The position numbers and the translations under genes are program-made. Positions 1 to 5,770 of a stretch of DNA of 6,606 bases are shown here, one piece after another; the first letter of the stretch is position 1; every line of letters begins with the position of its first letter. Source of the stretch: Desulfobacca acetoxidans. GTDB taxonomy: Bacteria; Desulfobacterota; Desulfobaccia; Desulfobaccales; 0-14-0-80-60-11. The notes beneath the pieces were generated by a model, which did not search any database, was not told where the DNA came from, and saw only the letters and a program-made list of their open reading frames with translations. The stretch spans positions 1 to 6,606 of the forward strand of contig DYJG01000148.1 of NCBI GenBank assembly GCA_020723225.1. The letters are read 5' to 3'.

Positions 1-289
1 AATATGTTATATTATTTTATAATAATTTACAAGTAATGAATCGATCGTTTTAGGTTAGAAAAAGGGAAAATAACAAGGGGGGAATGGTGCTGACTTCATA
101 GGAGACTTTGTTGAACCTCGCTGAGAAGCTTGCCTATATGAATTGAGTATACTGCATTTGGCCCGAGTGTGAGGTGTTGGGAAAAATCACCGCCGTCTGC
201 TGGCTAAGAGCCATACACCACAGCCATCGCTCAAAAATTTTTAGAGCCTTGCAAATCTATGGGCCGCAAATACTGAGGGAACTACCATG
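1..289. other. Non-coding region downstream of the kinase gene
   Basis: No coding region, tRNA or rRNA is recognisable here. The first 60 bases are very AT-rich and contain a perfect dyad, ATTATT-TTAT-AATAAT, at 11-26. A small hairpin (TGGCT-AAG-AGCCA) lies at 201-213, and an A5T5 tract at 235-244. None of these forms a convincing intrinsic terminator for the leftward kinase gene: the 201-213 stem is only 5 bp, and the T-run read on the minus strand begins about 14 bases beyond it. A loose sigma70-like pair (TTGAAC at 111-116, TATATG at 135-140, spacer 18) reads rightward but has no gene behind it in this region. Confidence 0.6.
11..26. repeat. AT-rich inverted repeat (6-4-6)
   Basis: ATTATT and AATAAT are perfect reverse complements around the spacer TTAT. 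The geometry resembles the AT-rich dyad in front of perR at 5142-5161, so a Fur-family binding site is conceivable. In sequence this AT-rich a chance dyad is common, and its target gene would lie outside the window. Confidence 0.3.
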
Positions 290-3200
290 TTAGCCCAAAA
301 CGCGGTTTAGGATCTCCTTAAGACTAGCCATGCGGTAAGGCTTCTGGACGAACCCCGCCAACCCCTTGCCAGCGAATCTCTGGGTCACTTCCTGCTCATT
401 GTAGCCACTGGAGAGGATCACCCGCACGTCGGGGCGCAGGCGCCGCAACTCCCGGAACACCTCCTCGCCACCCATCCCCGGCATGGTGAGATCCAGGATG
501 ACACAAGCGATCTCGCCTCCGCATTCCTGAAAAACCTTCAATCCCTCCTGGCCGTCGGCTGCAGTCAGAACTTTAAAGCCCAGTCGTCCCAGCATCTGGG
601 TCCCCACATCCCTTACTTCGGGGTCATCATCGACGAGGAGGATGGTCTCGCCGCTACGGAGTGGATGGACGATTTGGGTCGCTCTTGGCTCTCGGTCCCC
701 CAGGACCCATTCCTTCGCGGGCAGCAGGACCTTGAAGGTAGTCCCATGACCCACCTCGCTGTAGACCTTGATAGCCCCCTTGTGTCCCCGCACGATTCCC
801 AGAACCGCAGCCAGGCCCAGCCCCCGCCCAGTGAACTTGGTGGTGAAGAAAGGATCAAAGATCCGCCGCCGGGTTTCTTCATCCATACCTGCTCCAGTGT
901 CTGCTATCTCCAGGAAGACGTACTTGCCCTCAGGGAGCTTATCATCGAGGTAGCTATCTCCGAGGTAGGCCCGGTCGCAATCCATGACGCCGGTGGACAC
1001 CGAAATAACCCCGCTCTGGTCCCCCAGGGCCTCAGACGCGTTGGTGATCAGGTTCATAATAACCTGACGCATCTGGGTGGCGTCCACTTCCACCGCCGGG
1101 AGATCAGCCGTGAAGTTATAGCGCAAAATGGCATTCTTGGAAACCGAGACCTTCAGAATCTGCGCCATTTCCTGGACAATTTCAGAGAGGTCATAGCGGC
1201 CTACCACAAAGCGGCCTCTGCCGGAGTAGGCTAACATCTGGCCGCAGAGATCCGCGGCCCGTTGGGAAGCCCTGACGATCTGTTCCATGTTGGAGCGGGC
1301 CGGAGACGCGGGGGAAAGGGAAAGCAGCGCCAAATCAGCGTTCCCCAGGATGGTCATGAGGAGGTTGTTGAAGTCGTGGGCGATACCCCCCGCTAAAACC
1401 CCCAGGCTTTCCAGCTTCTGCACTTCCTGCATCTGTTCTTTGAGCTTGGCCTGCTCTTCCTCGGTCCGTTTGCGCTCCGTGATATCCCGAGCCACTTCGA
1501 TAACGGCTTTGACTTCCCCCTTATCACCGTAAAGGGGGACTGCATGTAATTCAAAGATTCTCCCTTCGGGAGTGGTAGATTCTCCGGAGGTAGGCTTTCC
1601 GGAAGCGAAACACTCCTGCACTTTGCAGTTTTCACAAGGGACTGCCCGTCCATGCCGGGCTTGATAGCAGAATTCCCCGATAGTCTCCGACGGTCTCTTG
1701 CCCAAAAACGAAATACCATGCGTGTCGTTTGTCCAAACGATCTTCATATCCGGGGAAATCAAGGACACTCCATCAGGAATGGCATCCAGAATTCCGCGGA
1801 ATTCCTGGTAAAGGGAGCGATATTTGTTTTCGCTCTCACGCAGAGCGTCTTCCGCCTGTCTGCGCTCGCTGATGTCCCGGACAAAGGAGCAGTGGAATTC
1901 TTCGCCGCCAAAATTAATAGCGCTGATGGCTACTTCCACTGGGAAGATCCGGCCATCTTTGGTTTTGTGTGAGGTCTCGATCTTATAGGAACCATGGTCG
2001 TGTGTTATACGCCAGTGCTCCAGCCACTGTTCTTTGGGGAACTTAGGATCGATGTCGAAAACCGATAAGGAAAGCAGTTCTTCCCTGGAATACCCTAAGG
2101 AATCACAGGCCGCCTGGTTGACATAAACAAATCCGCCGTTAGCTTTCACCCAAAAGATTGCATCTCTGGCCTGGTCCACCGCAAACTGGGTCCTGGCGAG
2201 TGACTCTTCCATTTGCTTGCGTTGGGTGATGTCCGTGTGCGTCCCCAGCATCCGCAAAGGCTTCCCATCTTCGTCCCAGGCCACGATTTTACCAAGAGAG
2301 AGAATCCATTTCCAATCACCGGAAGTGGTGCGCTGCCGGAACTCCACCGCATAATCCGGAAGATCTCCCCGGATATAGGCACGATAAGTTGCTGCCACCT
2401 TTTCCCGGTCTTCGGGATGCAGCCTTTCAATCCAGCGGGCGTTGGTCTCCCGGAAATCCGCAGGGTCGTAACCCAGCATGGTGGCGTATTCGGAAGACAC
2501 TTTGGCCTCGCCGGTCTGGATATTCAGATCATAAAGCCCCTGGTTTGCCGCCTGCAGTGCCAGCCGGAGCCGTTCTTCACTTTCCCGTAGCGCTTGTTCG
2601 GCCTGTTTGCGCGCGGTGACGTCGTGCACGATGGAATACAAGAGGTCCTGGCCCTTAATGCGGATGGGGCCGCTGAAGACCTCCACATCCCTGACTTCTC
2701 CACTGGCCAGGCGATGTTGGAATTGAAAATATTTCTGTTTTTCTGTTTCGGCCCGCTGCATGGCCTGGAAAACTTGATCAGGGGGCAAGGTGTTGAGATC
2801 GGTGGTGGTTTTAATCAGCAATTCTTCTTTGGAGTAGCCATAGTAGGCGCAAGCTGCGGGGTTGGCGTCCATGATGGCCCCGGTCTCCGGGTCAATCAGC
2901 AACATAACCGCATGATTGTTCTGAAAAAGGCTGCGGTGGCGTTCTTCGCTCTCTCTTAAAGCCTCTTCGGCCAATTTCCTTTCGGTAATATTGTAGGCGG
3001 TTCCCCTGGTGCCGGAGACATGACCGTCTTTATCACGCACCGCCTTGGCATTGAATACCAAGTGCAATTCCCGGCCGTCTTTGGCGAGGTGGATGGTTTC
3101 CAGTCCCTTGATAATATTTCCTGCTAAAAGCCTTTCAAACTCTTGCAGGTCCCGGGCGGCATATTTCTGGGGTTGAAAATCGGCAAAATGTTTTCCCAGC

Positions 3201-4876
3201 ATCTCTTCAATCTTGTAGCCGAAAACCTCTTCCCAGGCTGGATTCAGATAGGTGTAACGGCCTGCGGAGTCGCACTGCCAGATGAGATCCTGCGCGGTTT
3301 CCACCAGATCATGATAGAGGGCCTGGGATTCCCGTAAGGCCTCCTCCATCTGTTTGCGCGCCGTAATATCCGTCCCTGTCCCCAAGATATAAGGGATATT
3401 ATCGATGATAAATTTCTTGGCGGTGAAGAGGAAAGGGATTTTGCGGCCGTCTTTGGTAAGCATTCGGGCTTCTATGGAAGTTTCACCCCTTTCCAAGACT
3501 GCTGCCAGAGCGCGTTGCCCCGCTGGCCTATCCTCCTCGGCGATGGATTCCAGGGCAGGTATGTTAGCCAGCTCTTCCCAAGAGTATCCGGAAATCTCCA
3601 ATCCGGACCTGTTCGTCCGCAATTGTTTGCCCTGGGAATCAAGGAGAAAGAAAGTGCCGGGGAGACTGTCGACTATCGCTTCAGTGAATAGTTTTTCCTT
3701 TTTCAACGCCTCTTCCACGCGGTGACGGTCAGTCACGTCCACCGCAATGCCACCCAATAGTGGAGGAGCGCCTCCAGCAGTAATAGGGAATTTGTAAGTA
3801 TCGAAGAAGTGCTCCGCTCCTTGGGCGTCGGTGATTCTCTCTTGAATCACCAGGGGACCGGCGGTCAAAGCACGCCGGTCATCGGCGATCATTTGTTCGG
3901 ACATCTCCCGGGGCAATAGTTCTTCGGTGGCTTTGCCCAGGCAATCCTTCCAACCAAAGATTTCCTGAAGATAGCGGTTGGCAAAAACCAGACGCCCCTC
4001 CTGGTCCTTGATAAAGGCCGCGGCTGGCAGGTGGTCCATAAAGGTGGAGAAGCGCTGCTCGCTTTCAGCCAACGCGGCTTCCGCCCGTTTGCGGTGGGTA
4101 ATGTCCACGTGTTGAAAGACGGCATTGGTTACTTGGCCCCGGTGGTCAACTATGGGAGAGACATTGACCTCGATAATAACTGATGCGGTCTTTTTTTCTA
4201 ATTGGAGAATTTTAAGCTGGGAGGTGTCATAATTCAGTTCGAATCTTACCTTCTCCCCTTTTTCGAAAACCTGCTTTAAAAAGGGCATAACTCCTTGGTC
4301 CGCCACAATATTGTCATGAAAAACATTGTACTTGCCCAAGACTTCCTCCGGTTTGATATGGAGCAAATCGAGGCATGCCTGATTAATCTTGATAAGGGTG
4401 CCCAGGGCGTCGGAGATCCACATGGGGTAAGGGCTTTGATCGATAATGCTGTTCAGAAAAGACTCAGAGGAGCGCAGGGCTTCCTCGGCCCAATGACGTT
4501 CGGTAATGTCCCGGGCGGAGGCCAAAATGTGAGGGCGCCCCTCATATTCAAAGGGGCTTAAATGTACTTCTACAGGGAAGGTGGCGCCGTCCCGGCGCTG
4601 GTGGAAACCTTGTAAAGTAAGCCTTTCCCCTTGCATTACCCTGGCCCACAGGTTACCCAAAGCTTCCGGGTCCCCATCTTTGACAATGGTTGAAAACGGG
4701 AGCTGTAAGAGTTTCTCCCGCGTGTACCCAAGGCTGTCGCACGCTGACTGATTCACCTCCACGAAGCGACCTTCCAGATCATGCAGAAACAAGGCATCCG
4801 CAATGCTGTTGAATAGGAGCTTGAACATCTCTTCTGGCCGAAGCGACTTTTCGTGGCCCTTGCCGCTGGTGCCCAT
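290..4876 (-). CDS. Multi-PAS hybrid sensor histidine kinase with C-terminal receiver domain
   Basis: A 1528-residue sensor kinase that should autophosphorylate on His and pass the phosphoryl group to its own receiver. Seen: nine PAS domains at about 17-128, 134-263, 270-387, 391-509, 514-636, 640-759, 763-889, 893-1009 and 1012-1139, each ending in a D-I/V-T-x-R-type motif followed by a short helical linker (EALRESEE-like). The HisKA motif LAGGIAHDFNNLL carries H1167. HATPase_c has the N-box (NLITNASEAL, N1279), G1 (DTGAGMD, 1326-1332), F box (IFDPFFTTK, 1339-1347) and G2 (GRGLGLAAV, 1350-1358). The receiver has acidic residues DDD 1416-1418, phosphoacceptor D1462 (LDLTMPG), S1490 and K1512 (QKPY). 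No signal peptide or membrane segment is visible, so it is probably cytoplasmic. The ATG at 4876 is preferred over the upstream GTG at 4903 because AAGGAGGA lies just ahead of it. PAS ligands and the downstream partner are unknown; no HPt or response regulator is adjacent. Confidence 0.95.
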   Translation of the reverse strand: MGTSGKGHEKSLRPEEMFKLLFNSIADALFLHDLEGRFVEVNQSACDSLGYTREKLLQLPFSTIVKDGDPEALGNLWARVMQGERLTLQGFHQRRDGATFPVEVHLSPFEYEGRPHILASARDITERHWAEEALRSSESFLNSIIDQSPYPMWISDALGTLIKINQACLDLLHIKPEEVLGKYNVFHDNIVADQGVMPFLKQVFEKGEKVRFELNYDTSQLKILQLEKKTASVIIEVNVSPIVDHRGQVTNAVFQHVDITHRKRAEAALAESEQRFSTFMDHLPAAAFIKDQEGRLVFANRYLQEIFGWKDCLGKATEELLPREMSEQMIADDRRALTAGPLVIQERITDAQGAEHFFDTYKFPITAGGAPPLLGGIAVDVTDRHRVEEALKKEKLFTEAIVDSLPGTFFLLDSQGKQLRTNRSGLEISGYSWEELANIPALESIAEEDRPAGQRALAAVLERGETSIEARMLTKDGRKIPFLFTAKKFIIDNIPYILGTGTDITARKQMEEALRESQALYHDLVETAQDLIWQCDSAGRYTYLNPAWEEVFGYKIEEMLGKHFADFQPQKYAARDLQEFERLLAGNIIKGLETIHLAKDGRELHLVFNAKAVRDKDGHVSGTRGTAYNITERKLAEEALRESEERHRSLFQNNHAVMLLIDPETGAIMDANPAACAYYGYSKEELLIKTTTDLNTLPPDQVFQAMQRAETEKQKYFQFQHRLASGEVRDVEVFSGPIRIKGQDLLYSIVHDVTARKQAEQALRESEERLRLALQAANQGLYDLNIQTGEAKVSSEYATMLGYDPADFRETNARWIERLHPEDREKVAATYRAYIRGDLPDYAVEFRQRTTSGDWKWILSLGKIVAWDEDGKPLRMLGTHTDITQRKQMEESLARTQFAVDQARDAIFWVKANGGFVYVNQAACDSLGYSREELLSLSVFDIDPKFPKEQWLEHWRITHDHGSYKIETSHKTKDGRIFPVEVAISAINFGGEEFHCSFVRDISERRQAEDALRESENKYRSLYQEFRGILDAIPDGVSLISPDMKIVWTNDTHGISFLGKRPSETIGEFCYQARHGRAVPCENCKVQECFASGKPTSGESTTPEGRIFELHAVPLYGDKGEVKAVIEVARDITERKRTEEEQAKLKEQMQEVQKLESLGVLAGGIAHDFNNLLMTILGNADLALLSLSPASPARSNMEQIVRASQRAADLCGQMLAYSGRGRFVVGRYDLSEIVQEMAQILKVSVSKNAILRYNFTADLPAVEVDATQMRQVIMNLITNASEALGDQSGVISVSTGVMDCDRAYLGDSYLDDKLPEGKYVFLEIADTGAGMDEETRRRIFDPFFTTKFTGRGLGLAAVLGIVRGHKGAIKVYSEVGHGTTFKVLLPAKEWVLGDREPRATQIVHPLRSGETILLVDDDPEVRDVGTQMLGRLGFKVLTAADGQEGLKVFQECGGEIACVILDLTMPGMGGEEVFRELRRLRPDVRVILSSGYNEQEVTQRFAGKGLAGFVQKPYRMASLKEILNRVLG

Positions 4877-4880
4877 TTCG

Positions 4881-4888
4881 TCCTCCTT
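4881..4888 (-). promoter_or_regulatory. Shine-Dalgarno site that fixes the kinase start
   Basis: Read on the minus strand this is AAGGAGGA, followed by CGAA and the ATG at 4876. It is a near-perfect ribosome binding site. The longer reading from a GTG at 4903 would place this site inside the coding sequence and has no comparable site upstream, so the shorter start is favoured. Confidence 0.85.
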
Positions 4889-4956
4889 ACCCCACCTTAC
4901 CACCAGTTCTCCAAAGAGGTTCTGTGAAGATTCTCAAGGAGCATTTACTGGGTTTA

Positions 4957-4983
4957 GCATCCCTGTCCTGGGGCGCAGGGTGC
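4957..4983. repeat. Imperfect GC-rich hairpin in the kinase 5' region
   Basis: GCATCCCTG (4957-4965) pairs with CAGGGTGC (4976-4983), with one bulged T and a 10-base loop. It would lie in the 5' untranslated leader of the kinase mRNA if transcription starts further right. No U-tract follows on the minus strand, so it does not look like a terminator or attenuator. Its function is unknown. Confidence 0.4.
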
Positions 4984-4990
4984 TTCTATG

Positions 4991-5017
4991 TATAATATTT
5001 TAACTCAATATAATATT
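4991..5017. repeat. Direct repeat TATAATATT x2, 18-bp period
   Basis: TATAATATT occurs at 4991-4999 and again at 5009-5017, separated by nine bases, so the copies are 18 bp apart start to start. Each copy contains TATAAT on the plus strand. They could be duplicated operator half-sites or chance repeats in AT-rich DNA. Confidence 0.45.
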
Positions 5018-5097
5018 CCTAAGCTACTGAGATAAACCGGTTGGAATCTACCTCATAGATCCCCATGCTGTTTTTTCCATGAGGCCGTCTCGATTTT

Positions 5098-5106
5098 TGG
5101 TATGAT
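5098..5106 (+). promoter_or_regulatory. Candidate extended -10 element upstream of perR
   Basis: TGG-TATGAT matches the extended -10 pattern (TGn before a -10 hexamer). A start point about seven bases downstream would fall inside the palindrome at 5108-5142. There is no good -35 hexamer at 17 bp. This is an alternative to the TATAAT at 5152-5157. Confidence 0.3.
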
Positions 5107-5107
5107 T

Positions 5108-5142
5108 AATTATTTATGGAAAATTATTTTCTATAAATAATT
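5108..5142. promoter_or_regulatory. 35-bp near-perfect palindrome, candidate PerR operator
   Basis: The outer arms AATTATTTAT (5108-5117) and ATAAATAATT (5133-5142) are exact reverse complements. The inner part, GAAAAT-T-ATTTTC (5119-5131), continues the symmetry around a single central T at 5125. Only one of 17 base pairs (5118/5132) fails to match. It lies 24 bp before the perR start. Fur-family repressors bind AT-rich palindromes with an odd central base and commonly autoregulate, so a PerR operator is the leading inference. It is longer than, and not identical to, the Bacillus PerR box. Confidence 0.6.
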
Positions 5143-5161
5143 TTTATTAATTATAATAAAA
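5142..5161 (+). promoter_or_regulatory. perR -10 box embedded in an 8-4-8 dyad
   Basis: TTTTATTA (5142-5149) and TAATAAAA (5154-5161) are perfect reverse complements around the spacer ATTA. A consensus TATAAT sits at 5152-5157. Initiation about seven bases downstream would put the transcript 5' end at roughly 5164-5167, at or next to the perR ATG. This fits the lack of any Shine-Dalgarno sequence before that ATG and suggests a leaderless message. No strong -35 is visible (TTCTAT at 5129-5134). A protein bound to the 5108-5142 palindrome would cover the -35 region. Confidence 0.5.
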
Positions 5162-5166
5162 TTAAA

Positions 5167-5649
5167 ATGAGAACTGATCCGCAAAAACGTCTGGCACAGA
5201 TGATCAAAGTGTTGAGGGAGGAAGGATGCCGCCTCACTCCCCAGCGGCTGGCTCTGTTAAAAATCATAGCTAGCAGTGAAGAGCACCCCAGTGTGGACCG
5301 GCTTTTTGAGCTGATAAAAACCGATTTCCCCACCACCAGCCTGGCCACTATTTATAAGACCTTGAGCCTGTTAAAAGATATGGGCGAGGTTTTAGAGCTT
5401 AATTTGGCCGTGGTGGGCAGCCGCTACGACGGCAATAAACCTTACCCGCACCCCCATGTCATTTGTAATAAGTGCGGCCGCATTCTTGATCCCGAGTTTA
5501 CGGGCTTGGCCGACATCTCTTCAGAAATGGTCAAAAAGACCGGCTATCTGATCACCCATCACCAACTGAACTTTTTTGGCCTCTGCCCTGCCTGTCAAAA
5601 AGAAGGGCAATCGGTCGACATCGAGGACGAACAAAATGGCAAAAGATAA
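5167..5649 (+). CDS. perR: PerR-type peroxide-sensing transcriptional repressor (Fur family)
   Basis: A 160-residue cytoplasmic metalloregulator of the Fur superfamily; PerR members repress peroxide-defence genes until H2O2 oxidises their metal-ligating His residues. Seen: the N-terminal winged helix includes CRLTPQR (21-27), HPSVD (40-44) and the recognition region TTSLATIYKTL (56-66). The metal-site ligands match Bacillus PerR: H40, D88 (in RYD), H95 and H97 (PHPH), and D108 (ILD). D108 matters because PerR has Asp here where Fur usually has Glu. The structural zinc site is C100/C103 (CNKC) and C140/C143 (CPAC). Length and order are normal for the family. The ATG at 5167 is the first start after an in-frame stop (TAA at 5134-5136) and lacks a Shine-Dalgarno sequence. 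The 3' end overlaps the catalase remnant by 14 bp, and katG follows, supporting a peroxide role. It is probably autoregulated through the palindrome upstream. Confidence 0.93.
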   Translation: MRTDPQKRLAQMIKVLREEGCRLTPQRLALLKIIASSEEHPSVDRLFELIKTDFPTTSLATIYKTLSLLKDMGEVLELNLAVVGSRYDGNKPYPHPHVICNKCGRILDPEFTGLADISSEMVKKTGYLITHHQLNFFGLCPACQKEGQSVDIEDEQNGKR

Positions 5650-5743
5650 AAAGACCTTGACCTCCGGGTTCGGCATTCCGGTGGCCGATGGCCAGAACAA
5701 CATGACGGCCGGGCAAGGTTTGGTCTTATGGCAAGATGCATAA
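5636..5743 (+). pseudogene. Remnant of a monofunctional haem catalase (N-terminal 35 codons)
   Basis: A short frame opens with an ATG inside the end of perR, eight bases after GAGGA (5623-5627), and ends at a TAA after 35 residues. The segment GFGIPVADGQNNMTAG (11-26) closely resembles the N-terminal arm of clade-3 type catalases, which typically read F-G-x-P-V-x-D-N-Q-N-S-x-T-A-G-P-R-G-P. After MTAG the family PRGP motif is degraded to QGLVL, then WQDA and stop follow. Full-length catalases run to about 480 residues or more, and all haem-binding and catalytic residues (His and Asn of the distal pocket, Tyr of the proximal side) are absent. Only 27 bp separate its stop from the katG start, so nearly all of the gene has been deleted. 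The arrangement suggests an ancestral perR-catalase operon with coupled translation. A functional short peptide is possible but unsupported. Confidence 0.75.
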
Positions 5744-5754
5744 AATCAGACAAC

Positions 5755-5764
5755 GAAGAGAGGA
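5755..5764 (+). promoter_or_regulatory. Ribosome binding site of katG
   Basis: GAAGAGAGGA lies six bases before the ATG at 5771 and supports that start. No separate promoter is obvious between the catalase remnant and katG, so katG is probably read from the perR promoter. Confidence 0.7.
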
Positions 5765-5770
5765 AACTTT

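Larger units (their letters stand above)
4877..5107. other. Divergent intergenic region, kinase side
   Basis: Together with the operator-like sequences at 5108-5166, this is the 290-bp spacer between the divergently transcribed kinase and perR genes. Apart from the kinase ribosome binding site it holds a GC-rich imperfect hairpin (4957-4983) and a pair of 9-bp direct repeats (4991-5017), but no open frame that looks like a gene. The kinase promoter presumably lies in the AT-rich part around 4985-5040; no minus-strand -35/-10 pair with good spacing stood out. Confidence 0.6.

Noticed and set aside
111..140. Sigma70-like promoter TTGAAC/TATATG
   Set aside because: Spacing of 18 bp and a weak -10 are unremarkable in AT-rich DNA, and no rightward gene follows.
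201..213. Intrinsic terminator for the kinase gene
   Set aside because: The stem is only 5 bp, and the T-run on the minus strand starts about 14 bases away, so it does not fit the terminator pattern.
1..289. Riboswitch or small RNA upstream of the window edge
   Set aside because: No conserved riboswitch core or tRNA-like fold could be recognised by eye; only small AT-rich dyads are present.
665..1234. 189-codon plus-strand open frame opposite the kinase core
   Set aside because: It lies antisense to the conserved HATPase_c and HisKA region, has no recognisable domain or ribosome binding site, and is explained by the codon bias of the real gene.
1460..4828. Tandem DNA repeat or CRISPR-like array suggested by recurring linker sequences in the kinase gene
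   Set aside because: The recurring segments encode the PAS-terminal motif and linker helix and are diverged protein-level repeats with about 350-390 bp spacing, not identical DNA repeats.
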